5,030 nt of DNA, from the NCBI GenBank assembly GCA_017889745.1, contig JAGGAG010000175.1:1-5030 (forward strand), read 5' to 3'. A program made the translations under genes and the position numbers. The notes under the pieces were generated by a model. That model was not told the origin of the DNA and did not search any database. It saw only the letters and a list, made by a program, of their open reading frames with translations. Within the stretch, counting starts at the first letter, position 1; each line of letters begins with the position of its first letter. This DNA is from Gemmatimonadota bacterium. Its GTDB lineage: Bacteria; Gemmatimonadota; Gemmatimonadetes; Gemmatimonadales; GWC2-71-9. This document shows, one piece after another, positions 1-5,030 of this stretch.

Positions 1-1
1 G

Positions 2-304
2 CCCGCCATCGTGTGCCTCACGTCCAGCGGCTTCACCGCACGCACCGTCGCTGCTTACCGGCCCTCGGTGCCGATTCTCGCGGTGACGCCCGAGCCCGAG
101 ACCTTCCGGCAGCTTTCGCTGGTCTGGGGCGTGGTCCCGGTGCTGGTGCAGCACTTTCCGTCGTACGACGCGCTGCTCCCGGTGGCACGGCAGCAACTGC
201 TGTCACGGGGACTTGCGACGCTCGGTGATCGCATCGTGGTCACCGCGGGTGTGCCGTTCGACACCCCCGGCACGACCAACCTTCTCAAGGTCGAGGCTGT
301 GTAG
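2..304 (+). CDS. pyk: Pyruvate kinase, C-terminal fragment (5' end outside window)
   Basis: Pyruvate kinase makes pyruvate and ATP from phosphoenolpyruvate and ADP, the last step of glycolysis, in the cytoplasm. Only the last 100 codons are present, entering in frame at base 2 and ending at TAG 302-304. They correspond to the C-terminal (allosteric, alpha/beta) domain. Family-typical stretches are TSSGFTARTVAAYRP near the fragment start, the PILAVTPEPETFRQLSLVWGV block, and the closing GVPFDTPGTTNLLKV, which matches the usual G-x-P-x-x-x-x-G-x-TN-x-x-KV ending. The catalytic barrel lies upstream of the window and cannot be assessed. The next gene starts 5 bases after the stop, which suggests cotranscription with the MBL hydrolase and pgi. 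I am confident of the family; the gene symbol follows from that. Confidence 0.93.
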   Translation, partial: PAIVCLTSSGFTARTVAAYRPSVPILAVTPEPETFRQLSLVWGVVPVLVQHFPSYDALLPVARQQLLSRGLATLGDRIVVTAGVPFDTPGTTNLLKVEAV

Positions 305-309
305 CGAGC

Positions 310-1083
310 GTGCGGCTGACCTTGCTCGGAACGGGGACCTCATTCGGGGTACCGCAGATCGGCTGCTCCTGCGCGGTCTGCCTCTCTTCCGATTCTCGCG
401 ACCGCCGTACTCGCACCGGCGCCCTCGTGGACGTCGATGGCGTCACGCTCCTGATCGATACCCCGCCGGAACTGCGCCTCCAGCTGGTCGCTGCCGGACG
501 GTCCCATGTCGATGCGGTGCTTTACACCCATGAGCACGCCGACCACATCAACGGCATTGACGATCTCCGGATCTTCTCTGTGAGGCAGCGGAGGGCTCTG
601 CCGGTGTACGGAGCGCCCGAAACCCTGGCGCAACTCCGCGAGAGCTTCCGCTACATCTTCGACGCCGGCGTCACCGCCTACGAGGGCACCTCCAAGCCAC
701 TCCTGGCACCGCACGCGCTGGAGCCCGGGCGCTGGCAGGAGGTCGCCGGCGTTCCGGTCCTCCCGCTCGCGTTCCGCCATGGCCATGGCCGCGTGTTCGG
801 CTACCGGATCGGGGATCTGGCGTATCTCACGGACGTGAAGGAAGTTCCCGAGGCCGAACGCGCGCAGCTGCAGGGCCTCGAGGTGCTCGTGCTGAATGCG
901 CTGTGGTGGCGCCCGCATCCCACGCACCTCAGCATCGGCGAGGCGGTGGAGGTGGCGCACGCGGTCCGTGCCCGGCGGACCTGGCTCACGCACCTGACCC
1001 ACGAGACGGGACATGCGGAGCTCCTGGCGCAGCTTCCACCCAATGTCTTCCCGGCACATGACGGCCTGATCGTGGAGCTCTGA
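310..1083 (+). CDS. PhnP-like MBL-fold metallo-hydrolase
   Basis: This 257-residue protein belongs to the metallo-beta-lactamase fold, in the PhnP-like branch (COG1235). Seen in the sequence: an N-terminal LGTGTSFGVPQIGC strand-loop; a C-x-C-x2-C cluster (C19, C21, C24) like the structural zinc site of PhnP; the metal motif HEHADH at 74-79 followed by INGIDDLR; further probable ligands in FRHGHG (H157/H159), LTD (D175) and THLTHETGH (H228/H231); and an AHDGL ending. It is therefore probably a cytoplasmic di-metal hydrolase, perhaps of a phosphodiester or cyclic phosphate. PhnP itself acts on ribosyl cyclic phosphate, but no phn genes are visible here, so the substrate is unknown. The start is GTG 310, chosen because the LTLLGTGTS strand begins there; the upstream GAGG (293-296) is a distant, weak SD. 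It lies between pyk and pgi with gaps of 5 and 3 bases, so it is very likely in the same operon. Confidence 0.9.
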   Translation: MRLTLLGTGTSFGVPQIGCSCAVCLSSDSRDRRTRTGALVDVDGVTLLIDTPPELRLQLVAAGRSHVDAVLYTHEHADHINGIDDLRIFSVRQRRALPVYGAPETLAQLRESFRYIFDAGVTAYEGTSKPLLAPHALEPGRWQEVAGVPVLPLAFRHGHGRVFGYRIGDLAYLTDVKEVPEAERAQLQGLEVLVLNALWWRPHPTHLSIGEAVEVAHAVRARRTWLTHLTHETGHAELLAQLPPNVFPAHDGLIVEL

Positions 1084-1086
1084 GCT

Positions 1087-2469
1087 ATGCTGCGACTCGA
1101 ATACGGACGGATGCTGCAGGATGGCCTCGATGGCGAACATGGGCTCTCGCGCACGCAGCTGGCGGAGCTGGTCCGGCGCTTTTCGGGGGTGCAGGCCGAG
1201 GTTCGTGCCCGCCGCGCCGGCGGTGAGTACGGGTTCTACGACCTGGCGGAGCAGGGCAGTGCCATCCGGAGCATCACCCAGTTTGCGAGCGGGGTTGGCC
1301 AGGCATTCGACCACGTCCTCGTGCTGGGCATCGGCGGCTCGGCGCTGGGGGCACGGGCGCTGCTGACGGCCTTGCGCGCGCCGGCCTGGAACGAGCTGGA
1401 CGACGAGGGCCGCGACTTCTACCCGAGGCTCACGATCCTCGACAACGTGGACCCGGCGAGCGTGCATGCCGCCCTGGGTCGCATCGATCCGCGGCGGGTG
1501 CTGGTCAACGTGGTGAGCAAGTCGGGGTCGACGGCGGAGACGATGGCGCAGTACCTCGTCGTGCGTGCCTGGCTCGAGGAGGCGCTGGGCCCGGCGGCGA
1601 CGCGCCACCTGGTGTTTACGACCGACCCGGAGCGCGGCATCCTGCGCGAGATCGCCCGGGGCGAGGGGATCGCGACGGTGGACGTGCCGCCGCCGGTGGG
1701 CGGGCGCTTCAGCGTGCTGTCGCCGGTGGGACTCCTGCCCGCGGCGCTCGTCGGCATCGACATCGCGGCATTGCTGAGCGGCGCGGAGCGTGCCCTTCGG
1801 GACGCGGAGTCGCCCGACCTCCTGGCCAATCGTCCGGCGCTGCATGCCGCGCTGCACTGGGCCGCCGATACCTGGCTCGGCGCGCGCATCGACGTCCTCA
1901 TGCCCTACAGCGACCGGCTGAGGGACGTGGCGGAGTGGTACCGCCAGCTCTGGGCGGAGAGCCTGGGCAAGCGGCATGACCGGCGGGGGGCCGAGGTCTT
2001 CGCAGGGCCGACACCCGTCGGTGCCGTGGGGGCCACCGACCAGCACAGCCAGGTGCAACTGTTCATGGAAGGGCCGTTCGACAAGGTCCTGACCCTCGTG
2101 TCCGTGGACGACCACGGCGTCGACGTGGTCATTCCCGGGCGCTCGGAGCTCCCCGCCGACTTGTCGTACCTGCCGGGGCGATCACTCAACGAGCTGCTCG
2201 CGGCGGAGTGCCAGGCCACCTCGGGCGCGCTGGCATCGGCGGGCCGGATGCACATGTTGCTGCGGCTTCCCGAGGTGACCGAGGACACGGTGGGCGAGCT
2301 GCTGATGTTCTATCAGATCGCGACCGGGTTCGCCGGGGCCTGGTACGGGGTCAATCCATTCGACCAGCCCGGGGTGGAACTGGGCAAGCAGCTCACGTTC
2401 GCTGCGATGGGACGCTCCGGCAGCGGCAGTGTCCCCACACCGCCGGCCGATCCGGGCGACTTCGCCTAG
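1087..2469 (+). CDS. pgi: Glucose-6-phosphate isomerase
   Basis: Interconverts glucose 6-phosphate and fructose 6-phosphate in glycolysis and gluconeogenesis, in the cytoplasm. The 460-residue length fits the shorter bacterial (Bacillus/Thermus-like) Pgi class rather than the roughly 550-residue enterobacterial type. The motifs are complete and in order: LGIGGS at 80-85 and SKSGST at 144-149 (sugar-phosphate binding SIS elements), VGGRFS ending at 209 (family signature), AESLGK with the probable catalytic base E291, GATDQHS with ring-opening H320, and NPFDQPGVELGK with K434. The last about 19 residues are a Gly/Ser/Pro-rich tail without motif. ATG 1087 is preceded by GGAG at 1074-1077, a good SD placed inside the end of the MBL gene, whose stop is only 3 bases upstream; this favours translational coupling. 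No broken motif or frameshift is seen. Confidence 0.97.
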   Translation: MLRLEYGRMLQDGLDGEHGLSRTQLAELVRRFSGVQAEVRARRAGGEYGFYDLAEQGSAIRSITQFASGVGQAFDHVLVLGIGGSALGARALLTALRAPAWNELDDEGRDFYPRLTILDNVDPASVHAALGRIDPRRVLVNVVSKSGSTAETMAQYLVVRAWLEEALGPAATRHLVFTTDPERGILREIARGEGIATVDVPPPVGGRFSVLSPVGLLPAALVGIDIAALLSGAERALRDAESPDLLANRPALHAALHWAADTWLGARIDVLMPYSDRLRDVAEWYRQLWAESLGKRHDRRGAEVFAGPTPVGAVGATDQHSQVQLFMEGPFDKVLTLVSVDDHGVDVVIPGRSELPADLSYLPGRSLNELLAAECQATSGALASAGRMHMLLRLPEVTEDTVGELLMFYQIATGFAGAWYGVNPFDQPGVELGKQLTFAAMGRSGSGSVPTPPADPGDFA

Positions 2470-2501
2470 ACGGCGCTTCGCCGGGGGCGCCGTCCGTCTA
2501 G
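2466..2501 (+). terminator. Overlapping inverted repeats after pgi (possible terminator or attenuator)
   Basis: CTAGACGG (2466-2473) is an exact reverse complement of CCGTCTAG (2494-2501). A competing pair, GACGGCGC (2469-2476) with GCGCCGTC (2487-2494), and a smaller CGGCG-CTT-CGCCG hairpin (2471-2483) use the same bases. The outer arm contains the pgi stop codon. The hairpin is GC-rich, but the following bases (TATTCC) are not a proper T-run, so intrinsic termination is uncertain. It could instead stabilise the 3' end of the pgi message or be a palindromic binding site. Confidence 0.4.
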
Positions 2502-2504
2502 TAT
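2477..2504 (+). promoter_or_regulatory. Weak promoter candidate for ytxH-yihY
   Basis: TTCGCC (2477-2482) and TAGTAT (2499-2504) are separated by 16 bases and resemble sigma-70 -35 and -10 boxes only partly (about 3 of 6 and 4 of 6 matches). They would give a transcript starting near 2511, about 38 bases before the YtxH start. The site overlaps the inverted repeats after pgi, so termination and initiation may share this spacer. Low confidence. Confidence 0.25.
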
Positions 2505-2536
2505 TCCATGTCGGCCACCAACGGGCGACGCACAAC

Positions 2537-2542
2537 AGGGGG
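2537..2542 (+). promoter_or_regulatory. Shine-Dalgarno that sets the ytxH start
   Basis: AGGGGG lies 6 bases before ATG 2549. It supports that ATG over in-frame starts further upstream, one of which would lie inside pgi and add a basic, non-conserved stretch to the protein. Confidence 0.6.
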
Positions 2543-2548
2543 TGCATC

Positions 2549-2953
2549 ATGCGCGAGCGCGGGCGCGAGGTCGTATATGTCGAGCGGGGTGGAGACGTTT
2601 CCGCCAAGTGGTTTCTCTGGGGTGCGCTGGCCGGCGCGGCGGTCGCACTGCTCTATGCTCCGGCCACCGGGGAGCAGACCCGGCGCGGGGTGCAGCGGCG
2701 GCTGCGGAAACTGCGGGCCATGGCGGAGGAGAAGATGGACGAGCTGACCGAGCATCTTGGCGAGCGCCGGCAGCGGGTCGAGGACTGGCTCGAAGATGCC
2801 GAGGAGGCGCTCGAGCTCGATGACGAGGGCATCGAGGAAGAGGAGGAGGAAGGTGCGCCGGTGACGCCGCGGGCCGAACTGGAGGAGCGCCTCGCTCGCG
2901 CCCGCTCGCGCCGGCGCGGCGTGGCTGATGCATCGGAGGAACAGGGCGCCTGA
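2549..2953 (+). CDS. YtxH-domain small membrane-anchored protein
   Basis: This is a 134-residue protein of the YtxH family, small proteins of poorly known function often linked to envelope or general stress. After a short charged N-terminus there is one hydrophobic helix at about 19-36, containing the family pattern GALAGAAVALLYAPATGEQTR (a Gly/Ala-rich segment followed by L-YAP-x-TG-x-x-x-R). A charged, probably coiled-coil region follows (about 43-92), then an acidic run with six consecutive Glu (96-101) and a basic Arg-rich patch (115-123). The longer reading frame from 2429 overlaps pgi; ATG 2549 is preferred for its AGGGGG SD and because the hydrophobic segment is then near the N-terminus. 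The stop TGA 2951-2953 lies 14 bases before the GTG start of yihY, or overlaps a possible CTG start, so the two envelope genes are probably cotranscribed. The family call is good; the role is unknown. Confidence 0.82.
   Translation: MRERGREVVYVERGGDVSAKWFLWGALAGAAVALLYAPATGEQTRRGVQRRLRKLRAMAEEKMDELTEHLGERRQRVEDWLEDAEEALELDDEGIEEEEEEGAPVTPRAELEERLARARSRRRGVADASEEQGA
2893..2912 (+). repeat. Perfect 10-bp tandem repeat inside the ytxH 3' end
   Basis: CGCTCGCGCC occurs twice back to back (2893-2902 and 2903-2912). It encodes part of the Ala/Arg-rich patch near the C-terminus of the YtxH protein. A unit of 10 is not a multiple of 3, so gain or loss of one copy would change the reading frame of the last residues and could alter the junction with yihY. 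Confidence 0.7.
2935..2940 (+). promoter_or_regulatory. Strong Shine-Dalgarno GGAGGA upstream of yihY
   Basis: GGAGGA is a near-perfect SD located inside the last codons of ytxH. It is 27 bases from GTG 2968, too far to serve it well, but exactly 9 bases from CTG 2950, which is in frame with yihY and overlaps the ytxH stop as CTGA. This raises the possibility that yihY starts at a CTG codon. Confidence 0.5.
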
Positions 2954-2967
2954 CCCCGCCTGCCCGG

Positions 2968-3891
2968 GTGCGGAGCTGGCACCGCTCCGTCTGGGGCTTC
3001 ATCCGGCGCACCCTCGAATCGGCCGACGAGAACAACGTCCCGTTCCTGGCGAGCGCGCTGAGCTTCGATGCCCTGCTGGCCGCCGTGCCGTTCGCGCTCC
3101 TCCTGCTCGTCCTCTTCACCGTGCTGGTACAAGGCCTCGCACCCGAGGGAACCACGCTCGACCCGGACGTCCTGTTTCATCGCTTCCTGCCGCCGCACAA
3201 CAGCACGCCGGGCAGCGATCCCTTCGGCCCGGTCGAACGACTGCTGACCCGCATCTTCCAGAACCGGGGCAACCTCTCCCTCGTTGTCGTGCCCACGTTC
3301 CTGTGGTTCAGCACCCGCCTGTTCGCCAGCATGCGCAACTCGCTCAACTTCGTCTATGACGTCGGATCGCGGCCGGGCACGAGTCGCGGGTTCATCAGCA
3401 ACTACCTGAGGGGCAAGTCGCGCGACGCGCTCCTGGCGCTGACGGTGGCGACGCTCTTCCTCGTGAATACGGTGCTGAGTGCCGCTCTCACCCTTCTGCG
3501 CTCGCGGAGCGAAGCGGCCATTCCCGCGTACGCCCTGGTTGTCGGCACGGTTGGCCGGCTGTTCGCCGAAATCGTGGCGTTCGTGTTTTCCATCTCCCTC
3601 TTCTTTGTCATGTACCGATTCGCCTCCCCGCGCCGCATGAACGTCACTTCGGTGCTCATCGCGTCAACGTTTTCCGCCTTCGGCTTTGAGGTCGCGAAGC
3701 GGCTGTACGGCCTGTACCTCGCCCGGTCGGTGCTCCCGGCGTCCGCCTTCGGCGGCGGGGCTCAGCTCGGCGCGCTGATCCTCTTCGTGCTCTGGGTTTA
3801 CTACATGGCCGTCGTGTTCCTGATCGGCGGCGTGGTAGCGGAGCGCTGGGAGGCACTGCGACTGCAGCGGCGGCAGGGGCTGGTGGTGTAG
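2968..3891 (+). CDS. YihY/BrkB family integral membrane protein
   Basis: This 307-residue inner-membrane protein belongs to the YihY/virulence factor BrkB family (UPF0761). The family was once mislabelled ribonuclease BN; its biochemical role is unsettled. The N-terminal pattern NNVPFLASALSFDALLAAVP (23-41) is the family's hallmark entry into the first membrane helix. Hydrophobic segments at about 34-56, 102-120, 153-178, 188-216, 227-249 and 265-290 give the expected six helices, with an Arg-rich cytoplasmic tail (293-302). The GTG at 2968 has no nearby SD; an in-frame CTG at 2950 would add six residues (M-T-P-P-A-R) and has GGAGGA at good spacing. It follows ytxH closely, so both are probably made together. 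Stop TAG 3889-3891. Family assignment is firm; the start is uncertain. Confidence 0.9.
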   Translation: MRSWHRSVWGFIRRTLESADENNVPFLASALSFDALLAAVPFALLLLVLFTVLVQGLAPEGTTLDPDVLFHRFLPPHNSTPGSDPFGPVERLLTRIFQNRGNLSLVVVPTFLWFSTRLFASMRNSLNFVYDVGSRPGTSRGFISNYLRGKSRDALLALTVATLFLVNTVLSAALTLLRSRSEAAIPAYALVVGTVGRLFAEIVAFVFSISLFFVMYRFASPRRMNVTSVLIASTFSAFGFEVAKRLYGLYLARSVLPASAFGGGAQLGALILFVLWVYYMAVVFLIGGVVAERWEALRLQRRQGLVV

Positions 3892-3912
3892 GCGGAGCAG
3901 GTACCGGCCACG

Positions 3913-3957
3913 AGGCGGCAGGACCGTAACGGGAACGACAGATCGATCCTGCCGCCT
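3913..3957 (+). terminator. Hairpin downstream of yihY
   Basis: AGGCGGCAGGA (3913-3923) is an exact reverse complement of TCCTGCCGCCT (3947-3957), giving an 11-bp GC-rich stem with a 23-base loop that itself contains a small CCG-TAA-CGG hairpin. It begins 22 bases after the yihY stop, where a transcription end is expected before the SRP RNA promoter. The following TTGTCC is a poor T-run. A second copy of the right arm at 3972-3981 is followed by ATTTT and could form an alternative, more terminator-like hairpin. Confidence 0.42.
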
Positions 3958-3981
3958 TGTCCTCCGGCCGCCCTGCCGCCT
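3948..3981 (+). repeat. Direct repeat of a 10-mer flanking the SRP promoter spacer
   Basis: CCTGCCGCCT occurs at 3948-3957 and again at 3972-3981, start to start 24 bases apart, and its reverse complement AGGCGGCAGG is at 3913-3922. The first direct copy ends at the -35 candidate and the second ends at the first base of the -10 candidate of the SRP RNA gene. The arrangement could be alternative RNA stems or a repeated protein-binding site. Confidence 0.55.
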
Positions 3982-3986
3982 ATTTT
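3957..3986 (+). promoter_or_regulatory. Promoter of the SRP RNA gene
   Basis: TTGTCC (3957-3962) and TATTTT (3981-3986) are separated by 18 bases, close to a housekeeping sigma-70-type promoter. Counting 7 bases past the -10 box gives position 3993, the first base of the terminal SRP RNA helix as folded independently. That agreement is the main support. Confidence 0.6.
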
Positions 3987-3992
3987 GCAACC

Positions 3993-4089
3993 GCCTCAGG
4001 TCCGAAGGGTGCCGGCGCGTGAATCGCGTCAGGACCTTGCCGGTAGCAGCGCTAAGCGATGTCCGGTATCGCTTCGGGGAGCCTGAGGC
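3993..4089 (+). ncRNA. ffs: Small signal recognition particle RNA (4.5S-type)
   Basis: SRP RNA binds Ffh and helps dock translating ribosomes with FtsY at the membrane. The sequence folds by hand into one long hairpin: 3993-4000 pairs exactly with 4082-4089; 4002-4007 with 4072-4077; 4008-4015 with 4063-4070 (two G-U pairs); 4023-4027 with 4056-4060. The apex carries the conserved Ffh-binding domain, GUCAGG (4028-4033) opposite AGCAGC (4045-4050), with the usual non-canonical A-C, G-G and G-A oppositions, and an asymmetric 3' loop GCUAA (4051-4055). Length of about 97 bases fits the small bacterial type without an Alu domain. The 3 bp closing the apex (A4034-U4044, C4035-G4043, C4036-G4042) enclose UUGCC instead of the frequent GGAA. 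Position directly before dnaX matches known gene order in other bacteria. The exact ends are estimated from pairing. Confidence 0.87.
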
Positions 4090-4090
4090 A

Positions 4091-4098
4091 CTTTATTT
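4091..4098 (+). promoter_or_regulatory. T-rich junction between SRP RNA and dnaX
   Basis: CTTTATTT follows the closing SRP helix and ends 6 bases before the dnaX ATG. It could act as a weak U-tract ending or processing the SRP RNA. Alternatively TTTATT (4092-4097) could be a -10 element whose start point would fall at about 4104-4105, the dnaX ATG itself. No convincing -35 box is seen, so both readings are tentative. Confidence 0.3.
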
Positions 4099-4104
4099 CC
4101 CCCC

Positions 4105-5030
4105 ATGATCGCCCTCGCCCGTCGCTACCGTCCCAAGCGCTTCAGTGACCTGCTGGTCCAGGATCACGTCACCGCCGTGCTGCGGGGTGCCGTGGCGAGT
4201 GGCCGTGTCGGCCATGGCTACCTGCTGACCGGCCCCCGCGGGGTCGGCAAGACCACGGCGGCGCGCATCCTCGCGATGGCCCTCAACTGCGCCAATCGCG
4301 ATGCGCTCGGCGATCCGTGCGGCGAGTGCGAGAACTGCCGCCGCACCTGGAGCGGCTCGGCGAGCCTCGACGTGGTCGAGATCGACGCGGCCAGCCATCG
4401 CGGCGTCGATGATGCCCGCGAGCTCCGTGAGCGCGCCATGTACGCCGCCTCCCAGGAGGGCCACTACAAGGTCTACATCGTGGATGAGGCGCACATGCTC
4501 ACGCGCGAGGCGTGGAATGCGCTGCTCAAGATCCTCGAGGAGCCGCCGCCGCGGGTCGTGTTCGTCTTCGCCACCACCGAGCCGCAGAAGATCGCGTCGA
4601 CCGCCGCCCCGGTGCTGTCGCGGCTGCAGCGCTTCGATTTCCGCCGCATCGGCCCGGCCGCGATCCGGAACCGGCTCACGGAAGTGCTGGGCATCGAGGG
4701 CATCAAGGCGGACGCTGACGCGGTGACCCTGATCGCGCGTCACGCCGACGGTGGCATGCGCGACGCCCTGTCGCTCCTCGACCAGTGCCTGAGCTTCGGT
4801 GAGGGCGCGGTCACGGTCGACCGGGTGCGCGAGGTGCTGGGGCTGGTCGCCGACGAGTCCTATGCCGAGGTGTGCCGGATCGTGGTGGAGCGGGACGCCG
4901 CCGGGGTGTTCCGGCTGGTAGAACGGGTGCTCGATTCCGGCGCCGACCTGGGCGAGTTCATGAACGGCGCGGCCGAGATGCTGCGGGCCCTGCTCATGGT
5001 GCAGGTGGGCGCCGAACCCGGGGGCCTCAC
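4105..5030 (+). CDS. dnaX: DNA polymerase III subunit tau/gamma, N-terminal part (3' end outside window)
   Basis: DnaX is the AAA+ motor of the clamp loader, which places the beta sliding clamp on DNA and organises the replisome. The first 308 codons are present and the frame is open to the window end. Seen: the start MIALARRYRPKRFSDLLVQDHV matches the usual DnaX N-terminus and fixes ATG 4105; Walker A GPRGVGKT at 43-50; zinc cysteines C62, C72, C75, C78; the DAASHRGVDD block at 94-103; Walker B VYIVDEAH at 123-130; sensor 1 FATTEP at 155-160; and sensor 2 GGMRDALSLLDQ at 216-227. The arginine-finger motif, usually SRC, reads SRL at 172-174, with the arginine kept. No SD precedes the ATG (the preceding bases are T-rich then six C), and the SRP RNA ends 15 bases upstream. 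The tau-specific C-terminus and any frameshift site for gamma lie outside the window. Confidence 0.97.
   Translation, partial: MIALARRYRPKRFSDLLVQDHVTAVLRGAVASGRVGHGYLLTGPRGVGKTTAARILAMALNCANRDALGDPCGECENCRRTWSGSASLDVVEIDAASHRGVDDARELRERAMYAASQEGHYKVYIVDEAHMLTREAWNALLKILEEPPPRVVFVFATTEPQKIASTAAPVLSRLQRFDFRRIGPAAIRNRLTEVLGIEGIKADADAVTLIARHADGGMRDALSLLDQCLSFGEGAVTVDRVREVLGLVADESYAEVCRIVVERDAAGVFRLVERVLDSGADLGEFMNGAAEMLRALLMVQVGAEPGGL

Noticed and set aside
340..2115. 591-codon open frame on the minus strand
   Set aside because: It lies opposite the MBL gene and pgi, both with complete family motifs. Its translation is rich in Arg, His and Gln with no recognisable domain, as expected from the GC-biased third positions of the sense genes.
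2429..2548. N-terminal extension of the YtxH gene into pgi
   Set aside because: The added 40 residues are basic and non-conserved, overlap the pgi end, and lack a suitable SD, whereas ATG 2549 has AGGGGG at 6 bases.
2653..3198. Minus-strand open frame with long Ser runs
   Set aside because: The Ser runs are the complement of the GAG/GAA-rich acidic region of ytxH. It crosses two well-supported + strand genes and has no domain signature.
2968..3891. Ribonuclease BN annotation for the YihY-type protein
   Set aside because: The YihY/BrkB family was historically mislabelled this way. The protein is a six-helix membrane protein with no nuclease motif.
3892..4104. tRNA gene or CRISPR repeats in the yihY-dnaX gap
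   Set aside because: No cloverleaf or T-arm GTTCRA-type signature and no regularly spaced repeats with spacers were seen. The structure is explained by an SRP RNA and its promoter.
4093..4743. 216-codon minus-strand open frame opposite dnaX
   Set aside because: dnaX on the + strand carries all clamp-loader motifs. The antisense translation has no family pattern and is a compositional shadow.

Overview
The window is a GC-rich, densely packed bacterial chromosomal segment. Every gene is on the + strand, with strong G/C preference at third codon positions. The genes look vertically inherited and housekeeping-like, and I see no mobile element, CRISPR array or sign of recent transfer. The combination of a short-type Pgi, a YtxH protein, a YihY protein and an SRP RNA next to dnaX, plus the composition, would suit Gemmatimonadota or another GC-rich, non-proteobacterial phylum. 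That placement is inference; no taxonomic marker is decisive here.

Layout. Positions 2-304 hold the C-terminal 100 codons of pyruvate kinase. Five bases later comes a PhnP-like metallo-beta-lactamase-fold hydrolase (310-1083), and three bases after that glucose-6-phosphate isomerase (1087-2469). These three form a tight glycolysis-centred transcription unit. A spacer of about 80 bp with overlapping inverted repeats separates pgi from a small YtxH-type membrane-anchored acidic protein (2549-2953). That gene is followed closely by a six-helix YihY/BrkB membrane protein (2968-3891), whose translation may begin slightly upstream at an overlapping CTG.

The 213 bp between yihY and dnaX is not empty. 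It holds an inverted repeat behind yihY, a promoter-like TTGTCC-18-TATTTT pair, and a gene for the small bacterial SRP RNA (about 3993-4089) that can be folded by eye into the canonical long hairpin with the Ffh-binding domain. Its apical loop appears to be UUGCC rather than the common GGAA type. dnaX (DNA polymerase III tau/gamma) starts only 15 bases after the SRP RNA, without a visible Shine-Dalgarno sequence, and runs off the window at 5030. SRP RNA beside dnaX is a known arrangement, for example scr-dnaX in Bacillus subtilis.

No wholly new biological system is evident. The points most worth a second look are the unannotated SRP RNA with its unusual apical loop, the SD-less dnaX start beside it, the repeated 10-mer wrapped around the SRP promoter, and the possible CTG start of the YihY gene.
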